Below are positions 17,442 to 26,189 of a stretch of 41,113 nt of DNA, piece after piece (the first letter of the stretch is position 1; each line of letters opens with the position of its first letter). The notes under the pieces were generated by a model that was given only the letters and a program-made list of their open reading frames with translations, had not been told where the DNA came from and made no database searches. Both the position numbers and the translations under genes were made by a program. Source of the stretch: an uncultured Rickettsiella sp. (GTDB lineage: Bacteria > Pseudomonadota > Gammaproteobacteria > Diplorickettsiales > Diplorickettsiaceae); contig CAMSHF010000009.1 in NCBI GenBank assembly GCA_947058615.1, positions 1 to 41,113 of the forward strand, in the 5' to 3' direction.

Positions 17442-18170
17442 TTATTTGGTATAATTAAAGTTAATGAGTTCAAAGCATTGATCGGGACGTGCCACTAAAA
17501 CATTACCTTGTGTAGAACTCCAGTCACTTAGCACAAAACATTTAATCCAGTTGTTGTCTGTTTTTTTAATAAGCTGAATACTCGGTAGATGCGTATGACC
17601 ATGAATAATTTGTTGTGTATTCGGCGAGTAGGCTAATAAATCGGGTAGAATAACATCATATTTAGGATCATAAAAGCCCGTATTAGGAGGTGCTTGATGA
17701 CGTAAATAATCCGCAATATGTTGTCGCCAACGTAAAGGTAAACGTAAAAATAAATATTGCCAGAAAGGGTAACGTGACCAACGTCGATAGCGCAGATAAC
17801 TTTTGTCTAAGGTGCACCCGCTGTCACCATGTGTGAGCAGTGTGGATTTACCGTACAGATCCATGATTGTGGGATCCGTCAAATAGTGACAACCGGTTTG
17901 TTGAATAAACAGTTTACCGATGAGAAAGTCGCGATTGCCGGGCATGAAATAGAGCGTGATGCCACGCATACTTAATTCGGCGAGCGCAGTGATGATAGTC
18001 TGATTGTACGGGTTAAAATTATCATCACCGATCCAGGTTTCAAAAAGATCGCCTAATATAAATAAAGCTTCTGCCCGTCGTGCTTGATGTTGTAAAAAAT
18101 TTAGAAATAACTGTGTTATAGCCGGTTGGTTGGGGCTTAAATGCAAATCCGAGATAAAGAGGGTCGACAT
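17442..18170 (-). CDS. lpxH: UDP-2,3-diacylglucosamine diphosphatase
   Basis: The fourth step of lipid A synthesis: hydrolysis of UDP-2,3-diacylglucosamine to lipid X and UMP at the inner membrane. This is a calcineurin-like metallophosphoesterase of 242 residues, the normal LpxH size. Metal-ligand motifs are visible in order: SDLHL (D8, H10), GDLFETWIGDD, PGNRDFL, THGDSGC and HGHTHLP. The YRRWSRYPFWQYLFLRLP segment matches the helical lid that holds the acyl chains. Its presence shows that lipid A is made. It is divergent from gltX2 across a repeat-bearing gap of 135 bases. Confidence 0.95.
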   Translation of the reverse strand: MSTLFISDLHLSPNQPAITQLFLNFLQHQARRAEALFILGDLFETWIGDDNFNPYNQTIITALAELSMRGITLYFMPGNRDFLIGKLFIQQTGCHYLTDPTIMDLYGKSTLLTHGDSGCTLDKSYLRYRRWSRYPFWQYLFLRLPLRWRQHIADYLRHQAPPNTGFYDPKYDVILPDLLAYSPNTQQIIHGHTHLPSIQLIKKTDNNWIKCFVLSDWSSTQGNVLVARPDQCFELINFNYTK

Positions 18171-18207
18171 AGAGGAGTATCATAGCGTAAGTTATAAATG
18201 AGTTCAT

Positions 18208-18254
18208 AGTACTTATTTTTAAACAAGTACTTTTAAAATAAGTATTTTTAAATT
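18208..18254. repeat. Short imperfect tandem repeats between lpxH and gltX2
   Basis: Three degenerate AT-rich units lie in a row: AGTACTTATTTTTAAAC, AAGTACTTTTAAAAT and AAGTATTTTTAAATT, with a partial fourth (AAGTTATC). The period is about 15 bases. They sit in the divergent promoter gap, so they may be regulatory or simply low-complexity sequence. Confidence 0.5.
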
Positions 18255-18305
18255 AAGTTATCAACTTTGAACTAAGCTATCAAAATCTTAAACAAGTCAT
18301 CCATT

Positions 18306-19709
18306 ATGAAAACACGTTTTGCTCCTAGCCCTACGGGCCATATCCATTTAGGTAATGCTCGAACCGCTTTATTTAATTTTTTACTTGCTTATTCGCAAGC
18401 GGGTTGTTTTTTATTGCGAATAGAGGATAGTGATGCCACACGTTCATTATTAACGTTGGCTAAAGCATTAGAAGAGGATTTAATGTGGCTCGGCTTAGCT
18501 TGGCAGGAAGGTCCGGGTCAAGAAAAGGGCTTAGGTCCTTATTATCAATCCCAACGACAAGCGATTTATACACTTTATTATGAACAATTATTCAGCATGC
18601 GTCGTGCCTATCCTTGTTTTTGTAGCGAAGCCGAATTACTGATGATGCGTAAGCGGCAGTTAGCACAGGGTAAACCCCCACGATATAATGGCCAATGTCG
18701 GAATTTAACCCCTGAGCAAGTGGCCGATAAAAAAGCGGAAGGTCGGTTAGCCAGTTTGCGGTTTCATGTCCTGCCTAAACAAGAAATACGCTTTGACGAC
18801 TTTGTCAAAGGTGAGCAAGTTTTTTCCAGCGACGATATCGGTGATTTTGTGATTCAGCGGAGTGATGGTTCGGCGGCCTTTTTCTTTTGTAATGCGATTG
18901 ATGATGCCTTAATGAAAGTGACTCATGTTCTGCGTGGTGAAGATCATTTAACTAACACACCGAGACAAATCCTCTTATTGCAAGCGCTCGGTTTACCGAT
19001 TCCGGCCTATGGGCATATGGCGTTGATTGTGGGTGAGGATGGAGCCCCTTTATCCAAACGACACGGTAGCTTTAGTATAAAAAGTTTACGCGAAGCCGGG
19101 TACTTACCTGAAGCCTTACAAAATTATTTAGCCCGTTTAGGTCATACGTATACCTATCCTAATTTTCTCGATACCCAGGCCTTAGCTAATCAATTTTCAC
19201 TCAGCCGTCTTGGTAAATCCCCCGCCCGTTTTGATGAAATTCAATTGCTCTATTGGCAAAAACAGGCCTTGTTACATCTTTCACAAGATAAACTTGCTGA
19301 CTGGTTGAACGCTAAAATACAAGATTATGTACCTGCTGCCGCTAAGTCAGCGTTTATTGAATTGATGCGTTCAAGTATTTGTTTTCCAGAAGAGGCCGTC
19401 GCATGGGCGACGCTTTTATTTGCCAAGACTCCCGTTTTAAGTTTTAACACAGAAGTAAAAAGTTTTTTACAAAAAGTGGACCCGATTTATTGGCAGACAC
19501 TTTTAACGTTATTGGAACAAAACCCTTTGGATTTTAAAGTGCTGATAACACAGTTACAAGAAAGATTAAAATTTAAAGGTAAAGCCTTGTTTGCCCCTTT
19601 ACGCTTAGCGCTGACGGGTCGTCACGACGGTCCGGAGCTCGCCAAATTATTTAATCTATTAAGTTATGACAAGATTCGCGAGAGAATAATCCATGCTAAA
19701 AATTTATAA
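18306..19709 (+). CDS. gltX: Glutamyl-tRNA synthetase (second copy)
   Basis: A second glutamyl-tRNA synthetase of 467 residues, clearly diverged from the copy at 1956. HIGH is HLGN (14-17), and the KMSKS loop is PLSKRHGSFSI (from 248). Zinc-type cysteines C104, C106 and C131 are present (CFC; NGQC). The catalytic domain retains HVLRGEDHLTNTPRQI. The C-terminal anticodon-binding half matches the first copy poorly. In bacteria with paired GluRS and no GlnRS, one copy can be specialised to misacylate tRNA-Gln for the GatCAB amidotransferase; which copy does so here is unknown. The gene overlaps cysS by 17 bases, which suggests translational coupling. Confidence 0.93.
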   Translation: MKTRFAPSPTGHIHLGNARTALFNFLLAYSQAGCFLLRIEDSDATRSLLTLAKALEEDLMWLGLAWQEGPGQEKGLGPYYQSQRQAIYTLYYEQLFSMRRAYPCFCSEAELLMMRKRQLAQGKPPRYNGQCRNLTPEQVADKKAEGRLASLRFHVLPKQEIRFDDFVKGEQVFSSDDIGDFVIQRSDGSAAFFFCNAIDDALMKVTHVLRGEDHLTNTPRQILLLQALGLPIPAYGHMALIVGEDGAPLSKRHGSFSIKSLREAGYLPEALQNYLARLGHTYTYPNFLDTQALANQFSLSRLGKSPARFDEIQLLYWQKQALLHLSQDKLADWLNAKIQDYVPAAAKSAFIELMRSSICFPEEAVAWATLLFAKTPVLSFNTEVKSFLQKVDPIYWQTLLTLLEQNPLDFKVLITQLQERLKFKGKALFAPLRLALTGRHDGPELAKLFNLLSYDKIRERIIHAKNL

Positions 19710-21093
19710 TACGCTCACGCAAAAAAAAGAAGTATTCACACCGTTGTATGAGAAAAAAGTCGGTATGTATGTTTGTGGAATGACGGTTTATGATTTTTGT
19801 CATATTGGTCACGCACGCGTATTAATTGCCTTTGATGTCATCTTACGCTACCTCACTCTTTGTGGTTATCAGGTGACTTATGTGCGTAATATTACGGATA
19901 TTGACGATAAAATTATTCAACGTGCTCAAGAAAATAATGAAAGACTATCCGATCTGACCCAACGCATGATCAAAGCTATGCACGAAGATTTTGCGCAACT
20001 CAATATTTTACCGCCGACACAGGAGCCACGAGCAACCGATGCGATCTCAAAGATGCTCGATTTAATTCAAGTTTTGCTCGATAAAAATTATGCCTATGTC
20101 GCTGAAAATGGAGATATTTGTTATTCCGTCGAAAAGTTTAAAACCTATGGTGAGTTAGCGCATCAGAATCTTGAAAAATTACGCAGTGGTTCACGTGTTG
20201 CGGTAGATATCAGCAAAAAAGATCCTTTAGACTTTGTATTATGGAAAAAAGCAAAACCGGGCGAGCCGAGTTGGGAATCCCCCTGGGGAGCAGGGCGTCC
20301 CGGTTGGCATATTGAATGTTCAGCAATGTCGATGGAGGCATTAGGTGAACATTTTGATATTCACGGGGGGGGGTTAGATCTCGTTTTTCCACATCATCAG
20401 AATGAAATTGCTCAGTCTGAAGGAGCCACCGCTACGAAATTTGTTAATACCTGGATCCATGTGGGATTTGTACAAACGAATCGTCAAAAGATGTCAAAAT
20501 CCTTAGGTAATTTTTTTACTGTACGTGATGTGTTAAAACAATATCCTGCGGAAGTGATTCGCTATTTCTTGCTAGCCAGCCATTATCGTAGCCCCATCCA
20601 ATACAGTCAGGAAAACTTGCAAACCGCACAAGCCTCGTTACATCGTTTGTATACCAGTTTACGGGGGTTGGTCAATGCTGGGCCGCAAACATTTATCCCT
20701 GAACGGTATACAGGCGATTATTTAACTAAATTTCAAGCTGCGATGGATGATGATTTTAATACACCCGAGGTATTGGCCGTCCTATTTGAGCTGGCGCGTG
20801 AGATTAATCGCTTGCGTGATAACGATGAAAAACAAGCACAGTTTTATGCAGAATATCTACAGTATTTGGCAAGTACCTTAGGCATTTTGCAGCAGGATCC
20901 CGAACAATTTTTAAAGCTTGGCTTATCACAAGAAAACAGGGATTCGGAAAAGATTCAGCGTTTTATTGCAGCACGTAATGAGGCACGTGCGTCTAAAAAT
21001 TGGCAAGAAGCTGATAGAATACGCGATGAGCTGCTGAGTTTAGGTGTGATCTTAGAAGATACGTCCAAAGGGACCGAATGGCGTCAGAAATAA
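19693..21093 (+). CDS. cysS: Cysteinyl-tRNA synthetase
   Basis: A class I synthetase of 466 residues that charges tRNA-Cys. All functional residues fall at E. coli-like positions: zinc ligands C28 (YVCGMTVYD), C209 (HIECSAMS), H234 and E238 (HHQNEIAQSEG); HIGH at 37-40 (CHIGHAR); and KMSKS at 266-270. The C-terminal tRNA-binding helical part ends with the usual RDELLSLGVILEDT. The start lies inside the end of gltX2 (17-base overlap), so the two are almost certainly cotranscribed. No clear terminator follows; a short palindrome (AAATTTGGTACAAATTT, 21115-21131) lies in the convergent gap. Confidence 0.97.
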   Translation: MLKIYNTLTQKKEVFTPLYEKKVGMYVCGMTVYDFCHIGHARVLIAFDVILRYLTLCGYQVTYVRNITDIDDKIIQRAQENNERLSDLTQRMIKAMHEDFAQLNILPPTQEPRATDAISKMLDLIQVLLDKNYAYVAENGDICYSVEKFKTYGELAHQNLEKLRSGSRVAVDISKKDPLDFVLWKKAKPGEPSWESPWGAGRPGWHIECSAMSMEALGEHFDIHGGGLDLVFPHHQNEIAQSEGATATKFVNTWIHVGFVQTNRQKMSKSLGNFFTVRDVLKQYPAEVIRYFLLASHYRSPIQYSQENLQTAQASLHRLYTSLRGLVNAGPQTFIPERYTGDYLTKFQAAMDDDFNTPEVLAVLFELAREINRLRDNDEKQAQFYAEYLQYLASTLGILQQDPEQFLKLGLSQENRDSEKIQRFIAARNEARASKNWQEADRIRDELLSLGVILEDTSKGTEWRQK

Positions 21094-21220
21094 ATTTCTA
21101 ACATACTAAGTTAAAAATTTGGTACAAATTTAGATCTCTCTAAAGGAACAGCAATTACTTTGTCTTTGTACTATAAGCTTTTGAAAGGGAAGATCACTGG
21201 CGCCTCTGAAAAGCGTAAAA

Positions 21221-22855
21221 TTATCTGAAAAATGCTTGTGGTTTATGAATAGGAGCATTAGTTTTTGGCGATGTGGTCTCTGTTTTTGAACTCTCTCTAT
21301 TTTCCTTTAAAGAGCTGTCAGCCTCAAGCTTAGCGAGTTTATTTTTAAGGCAAACATTTTCTTCAATAATTTTTCTGTATTTTGCAGCTATTTCTATAAT
21401 TACAGCAAGCGGTTCATTATTAATGTTCGCAGAGAAAGTATTTCCAAGTTTCAAACCCGCTATTTCTCCTAGATAAAGATTACTTTCTGCTAAACCTGCT
21501 TTTGTAGCAAGAATAAATAATTTTACTATCCACTCTTGACGTTTATTTTCATCAATCAATGTGAGCTGATTCATATACAGGAGCGTTAATTCAAATAAAA
21601 TAGTATATATTTCTTTGGGTGTCTCACTTTGTAAGTGTATCTCTAGGTTCTGACAAGTTTTTTCTATAATTTCAAAAGCACTTTCCTGTGCCTCTCCTTT
21701 TAAAGAATCCCTAACGTGTGTGTACAAATCTATCAACAATTTTGTATAGTCTATTTCTACGCCTGTTGCTATTTTCAAATTAAGCAAAAAATTTAAATTT
21801 TTATCCAGCTTTTCCCACATTTCAAGCTGAATATAGTAGGTTAATTGATGCCATCTTTCATTAAAACAGGGAAAGCCATTTATTTCTTTTAATGCAATTA
21901 ACAATTGTGAATAATTTTTTTTATCATATACATAAAATTGGCTTTGTTCAGGAGCACATCCAATGGGCGGATGCGAACCTAATTCTTTTATATCATACTT
22001 TTTTAAAATACTTCTTTCTTTACGTTGATAACCCAGATCGATTTCATACTGATATTTTTCATTAACATAAAAGGAGCGATTATATACCTCTTTAATAAAT
22101 TGATGTATTCCAACCGGAGCAATAAATTCTTCTAAACTATCCGCGGTTAAGAATTTATCGAAACTATTTTCTTCTAGTGTTGCAACTATTTGATGACGAG
22201 TTAAAACGGTCTCTTTTTTTTCTCCATTTTCTTCATAAATCAAGGTTATGTTGGGAAAATGATCAATATCAACCGATACCTGCTTTTCTAAAAATTTTAC
22301 CGGGTTATCTTCTTGAGTGTTTTTTTGGATAATAGCGCTCCACACATTGTTGATTGTTAGATAAAGGGATAATGATTTTTCGTGAACTAAATTTTCAATA
22401 CGTTTAATGGTTAAAGCAACTTTAAATCTTATTACATGATCATTCCAACAACGATAAAAATCATTTTTAAATTTAACTTCCAATAGCTGATCAATTTTTT
22501 CGAATATTTCTGACAGATGAGCTCCAACCCAAATATAAGAGACACTTAAACGGGCGCAAAAGTCCTGATTTGAATTGGGATCAGTCTCTGCAATGTGAAT
22601 ATTCAAAAGTTTGTTAGTAGTATAGGCTTGTAATCCACGAATAAAATCACTCTTTTCGATGTTGTAAGGCGTTCCGAATTTAAAAAATAAACCATTATTT
22701 CTATTATCAGTAAATTGACATTTCTCCGGAACGTTTGGATAACCTAAAAATTGAAGGAAGGCATGTTCAAAAATGTCTGTATTTAGTGTAACGTCAGGAT
22801 ATTTAGCTAGGTGAGAGTTTAATTGTCTAATTAAAGTATTATAATTAATAGGCAT
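21221..22855 (-). CDS. Orphan cytosolic protein with Glu/Ser/Thr-rich tail
   Basis: A 544-residue protein without recognisable family, signal peptide or membrane segment. The N-terminal and central parts have mixed alpha/beta character (VSVDIDHFPNITLIYEENG; NEKYQYEIDLGYQRK). From about residue 340 it is helical, with a TPR-like feel (LLIDLYTHVRDSLKGE; ILFELTLLYMNQLTLI; EWIVKLFILATKAGLAESN; YLGEIAGLKLG), though I would not assign a repeat family. A short coiled coil (KYRKIIEENVCLKNKLAKLE) precedes a polar tail rich in Glu, Ser, Thr and Lys that ends KPQAFFR. AAAGGA five bases before the ATG supports the start. The tail resembles Dot/Icm translocation signals only in composition. Function unknown. 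Confidence 0.72.
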   Translation of the reverse strand: MPINYNTLIRQLNSHLAKYPDVTLNTDIFEHAFLQFLGYPNVPEKCQFTDNRNNGLFFKFGTPYNIEKSDFIRGLQAYTTNKLLNIHIAETDPNSNQDFCARLSVSYIWVGAHLSEIFEKIDQLLEVKFKNDFYRCWNDHVIRFKVALTIKRIENLVHEKSLSLYLTINNVWSAIIQKNTQEDNPVKFLEKQVSVDIDHFPNITLIYEENGEKKETVLTRHQIVATLEENSFDKFLTADSLEEFIAPVGIHQFIKEVYNRSFYVNEKYQYEIDLGYQRKERSILKKYDIKELGSHPPIGCAPEQSQFYVYDKKNYSQLLIALKEINGFPCFNERWHQLTYYIQLEMWEKLDKNLNFLLNLKIATGVEIDYTKLLIDLYTHVRDSLKGEAQESAFEIIEKTCQNLEIHLQSETPKEIYTILFELTLLYMNQLTLIDENKRQEWIVKLFILATKAGLAESNLYLGEIAGLKLGNTFSANINNEPLAVIIEIAAKYRKIIEENVCLKNKLAKLEADSSLKENRESSKTETTSPKTNAPIHKPQAFFR

Positions 22856-23001
22856 AAAAGTCCTTTTGTCTAACTAATGAAAGTAATTAGTCTAGAAGTG
22901 TAACGAATAATTTATTAATTATCGATCTTGTTAAAGGTTTTTTGTTGAATTTTTTATGCAATACGAATGATACCTCTTCCTCTTATAGAATAGAAAGGAA
23001 C

Positions 23002-24522
23002 TTATTTATTTTTTCGTGGAATTTTGTAGATCAACAGGAGAGTGATTAAAGCCAACAAGGCGGCGACAAACATCGTGATACTAAATGAAGTGGTATAGGC
23101 TTTAGCGGCCGCTATTTTTAAGAGTTGGAGGTTTTGCGCAGAAAAGTGACGGATGGCTTGCATAGCCCGTTCTGATTGTACTAGTAAGCCGTCAATTTGA
23201 GATTCCTGAAGAGAAGAAAAGGGCGCGGTACTGTGTTTCAAAAAAGAACTTAGTTGCCATTTGTTTAAACTACCGAGTAGTCCAGCTAATACCGCTAAAC
23301 CGATGGCGGAGCCAAATTGTCGAGCACAATTAAATAGGGCGCTCGTCATACCGCGCTGTTCAACTTTGACGATATTCATTACGGTGGCCATTGTGCCGGA
23401 TAGCACCAACGGTATGCCGATACCAAAACCGAGTAAACCCGGAAATAAAATTGCATAGCTTTGTTTAAGACTAAAAATACCTATCCAAATGAGACTCAAA
23501 GTAGTAAGTAATGCGCCACAGGACATGGGTAGCGTTGCTCCGTATTTGTCGCGCAAATGGCCACCGATAGGAGACATAAAAATAATCGGTAACACAGAGG
23601 GTAAAAGCAGGAGGCCAGCTTTTAATGCGGTGTAATGTAATATATTTTGTAAAAAAATCGCCCAGAATACAAATATAATATTTACGGCTTGAGTAATCAA
23701 TAAGATGCTAAATAATAAAGAAAACATTGAATTTTTAAAGAGCTTTAATTCAACTAGCGGGTGACTGGTTTTATTTTCCCATAAAATAAAAGCGCCAAGA
23801 CTCACTAGGCTAAAAAGTAATAAGTTGATAATGCGTAAAGAAGTCCAGCCCCAATTGGGTCCTTCCATAAAGCTTAATATAAAACCACTAATAAAAAGGG
23901 TTGAAATAGAAAATCCCAACCAATCGATGTTTAATCTTTCGGTACGTTGCCATGCCGGAACAGAAGTTGTGGCTAATAAAATACTGATTAAAGCCACAGG
24001 AAGGTTAATCAAAAATACTGAACGCCAACCAAAGATTTGCGTTAAAAACCCACCTAATAAGGGCCCTAAGGCAAGAAAGATAGCCGCCAGAGCCACATAA
24101 ATCCCGAGTGCTTTCCCACGTTCGTGATCCGGAAACGCATTAGTGACTAAAGCACTCGTCGAGGGTATCATAAACGCACCGCCGATGCCTTGTAGAGTAC
24201 GCATCGTAATCAACCAAGTACCGGATTCAGCAACGGCACACAATGCCGAGGAAACAATAAAAATGATGACGCCTAATAAATAAGTGCGTTTATGGCCAAG
24301 CCTATCGCCCATTTTTCCACCCAATAGAATGATGGCGCTTAAGGCTAATAAATAGGCGTTAATAACCCACTGTGTGAGACTGTTAGTAAGGTTAAGTTCG
24401 CGTTGTATGGCAGGAAGAGCAACTGCCAAGGCTGTTTGGTCAATAAATACCAGTGCCAGAGCACTTGACATGGCGAGCAAGATCCACCACTTTCTATTTT
24501 TTTCAGTTATTTTAAATACCAT
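23002..24522 (-). CDS. MFS drug/proton antiporter, DHA2 (14-TM) type
   Basis: A 506-residue multidrug-efflux-type transporter of the major facilitator superfamily, in the EmrB/QacA group. Visible motifs are the DHA2 start (FIDQTALAVALPAIQRELN), TQWVINAYLLALSA, motif A GDRLGHKR, the QGIGGAFMIPS region, and antiporter motif C (ALGPLLGGFLTQIFGWRSVF). About 14 hydrophobic segments are present, followed by the short basic tail KIPRKNK. No EmrA-type adaptor lies beside it, so it is either a stand-alone pump or works with a partner elsewhere. The substrate cannot be read from sequence. It is divergent from the L,D-transpeptidase gene, with 99 bases between the two starts. Confidence 0.88.
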   Translation of the reverse strand: MVFKITEKNRKWWILLAMSSALALVFIDQTALAVALPAIQRELNLTNSLTQWVINAYLLALSAIILLGGKMGDRLGHKRTYLLGVIIFIVSSALCAVAESGTWLITMRTLQGIGGAFMIPSTSALVTNAFPDHERGKALGIYVALAAIFLALGPLLGGFLTQIFGWRSVFLINLPVALISILLATTSVPAWQRTERLNIDWLGFSISTLFISGFILSFMEGPNWGWTSLRIINLLLFSLVSLGAFILWENKTSHPLVELKLFKNSMFSLLFSILLITQAVNIIFVFWAIFLQNILHYTALKAGLLLLPSVLPIIFMSPIGGHLRDKYGATLPMSCGALLTTLSLIWIGIFSLKQSYAILFPGLLGFGIGIPLVLSGTMATVMNIVKVEQRGMTSALFNCARQFGSAIGLAVLAGLLGSLNKWQLSSFLKHSTAPFSSLQESQIDGLLVQSERAMQAIRHFSAQNLQLLKIAAAKAYTTSFSITMFVAALLALITLLLIYKIPRKNK

Positions 24523-24621
24523 ATTTCTTCTTAGCCTTTAAAAATAGACTATCATTTTATTAAGAGTAACGCTTTCTTAAAAAGCGCAAGAACCGCCCTC
24601 ACTCAGCGGTAAGGAGCAATT

Positions 24622-25527
24622 ATGCGTATACTCATAAGATTTGGTCTGTTAATTGCATTACTGGTTGTGTTTTTAGTTATGCACGGTGATAGTTTTGCCG
24701 CACGTGGTTGGTTATTAGAAAGTTTATGCAATGATCCTCGTCTCTATTGTTTGGTTGTAGCGAGGGGGGAAACTTGGTATACCTTATTCCCTAATCCTCA
24801 ACGACGCGAATTAGTTCAACGCATTAATCGTATGAATACGGGTCTTTGGCCTGGAATGAGGATTGCAGCACCCCGAAACCTTGATGCAACCAACTGGATG
24901 GAGTATACACCTTTTTCACCTTATCGAGCACCTTCAGGTAGAAAAATGATTATTTATTCGCCGGCTCTAAATGCCTGGGCCGCTTATGGTCCATCTGGAA
25001 ATATTATTCGCTGGGGACCGGGTTCAAGTGGCCAGAATTGGTGTCCGGATTTAGGTAGACCTTGTCATACGCCTTCAGGGAGTTTCAGAGTCTATGAAAA
25101 ACGGGGTGCAGGTTGTGCCTCAACGAAATTTCCTAGACCCTATGGTGGCGCACCGATGCCTTACTGTATGTTCTTTAAAGGTGGTTTTGCAATGCATGGG
25201 TCTCATGGTGTGCCGGGGTATAATGCAAGTCATGGTTGTGTGCGATTATTTGTTGACGACGCGTATTGGCTCAATAGAGAATTTGCAGATATCGGTACGC
25301 AAGTGATTATTTTACCTTATCCTGCCAATCATGCGAGACGCGTTCAAGTGAGTGACGATGACGACGACGACGATGATGATGATATTATTGGCAGTAATGA
25401 GGGTTTTATGGAGGTTACTGATCAAATGGCGGATAATCAATTACAAATAAAACTTTTTGATGATGAAGAATTAGAATTAATAGCAAATCAAGATGAGAAA
25501 AATCAGACTAATACGCATCCGACTTAA
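24622..25527 (+). CDS. L,D-transpeptidase (YkuD) with poly-Asp tract
   Basis: An exported peptidoglycan enzyme of 301 residues that would form 3-3 cross-links or attach proteins to the wall. A signal peptide (MRILIRFGLLIALLVVFLVM, ending near SFA-A) is followed by a LysM-like region at about 43-85 (CLVVARGETWYTLF and GLWPGMRIAAPRNL). The YkuD catalytic domain follows: MHGSHG (192-195) and SHGCVR with nucleophile Cys206. It also has an unusual number of cysteines (C36, C43, C141, C148, C165, C182) that could form disulfides. The C-terminus departs from the family norm: ten consecutive Asp, encoded by alternating GAC/GAT at 25354-25383, then an acidic tail. AAGGAG upstream supports the start. 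Such enzymes are abundant in Coxiella and Legionella. Confidence 0.9.
   Translation: MRILIRFGLLIALLVVFLVMHGDSFAARGWLLESLCNDPRLYCLVVARGETWYTLFPNPQRRELVQRINRMNTGLWPGMRIAAPRNLDATNWMEYTPFSPYRAPSGRKMIIYSPALNAWAAYGPSGNIIRWGPGSSGQNWCPDLGRPCHTPSGSFRVYEKRGAGCASTKFPRPYGGAPMPYCMFFKGGFAMHGSHGVPGYNASHGCVRLFVDDAYWLNREFADIGTQVIILPYPANHARRVQVSDDDDDDDDDDIIGSNEGFMEVTDQMADNQLQIKLFDDEELELIANQDEKNQTNTHPT
25354..25383 (+). repeat. Ten-codon GAY (Asp) trinucleotide repeat
   Basis: Ten successive GAC/GAT codons encode a run of aspartates in the L,D-transpeptidase. Length changes here would keep the frame. Confidence 0.9.
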
Positions 25528-25620
25528 TACTTATGCCTAGTTAAAAGAAAGTGATTAATTAAACGGGAGTGTGCGGCTTCCGGCACCTCGTATTGCTTAA
25601 ATTTAAACAAAAGTTATTTT

Positions 25621-26181
25621 ATGTCTTTACCCTCTTTACTGAATCATTTTTTACCTTGGTTAAATCACTATGGCAGCGTAGCGATTTTGGTTTGGTTTGG
25701 TTTAGGAATCTTTGCATTACCGGTACCCGAAGAATCCTTGTTATTATTATTAGGATTTTTAATGGCCAAAGGAAAACTTGCGATTATTCCCAGTTTAATA
25801 GCGGCTTATGCGGGAAGTTGTTGTGGAATCACGGGCAGTTATGGTTTAGGTTGGGCAACAGGTCATTATTTAAGTCAAAGTTGGGGTAAATATATCGGAT
25901 TAACCGAAAAACGCTATCAAGCCGCCCACAGTTGGTTTGAACGTGTGGGCAAATGGGCGCTCATGATCGGTTATTTTATTCCGGGTGTTCGACATCTCAC
26001 CGGTTATGTTGCAGGTGCATTAAGATTACCTTTTCGACATTTTGCATTGTTTGCTTATTCTGGAGCGTTATTTTGGATAAGCTTATTTATAGGCATGGGT
26101 TATTTTTTTCATGATCACTGGCATAGTGCCGCTGAGGCCTTACATGCACAGATTAGTTTACTGTTAAAAATCTTTTTATAA
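25621..26181 (+). CDS. DedA family membrane protein
   Basis: A 186-residue inner-membrane protein of the DedA (VTT/SNARE-associated) family, implicated in lipid flipping (undecaprenyl phosphate or phospholipid) and proton-motive-force homeostasis. The visible signature is LPVPEESLLLLLGFL near the N-terminus and the conserved GYFIPGVRHLTGYVAGALRLPF (split here as GYFIPGVRHLTGYVAG plus ALRLPF), including the functionally important Arg. Hydrophobic helices are at about 15-45, 57-80, 125-150 and 165-180. It is on the short side, closest in size to YohD. Its place after a peptidoglycan enzyme may be functional, but the gap of 93 bases without a clear ribosome site makes an operon uncertain. Confidence 0.88.
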   Translation: MSLPSLLNHFLPWLNHYGSVAILVWFGLGIFALPVPEESLLLLLGFLMAKGKLAIIPSLIAAYAGSCCGITGSYGLGWATGHYLSQSWGKYIGLTEKRYQAAHSWFERVGKWALMIGYFIPGVRHLTGYVAGALRLPFRHFALFAYSGALFWISLFIGMGYFFHDHWHSAAEALHAQISLLLKIFL

Positions 26182-26189
26182 AGTTTAAG

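Noticed and set aside
21115-21131. Palindrome AAATTTGGTACAAATTT after cysS as a terminator
   Set aside because: The loop is three bases, the stem has one G-C pair, and no T-run follows, so a terminator call is not supported.
25569-25889. A 106-codon frame overlapping dedA
   Set aside because: It overlaps the clear DedA reading frame and has no family features; it is an out-of-frame shadow.
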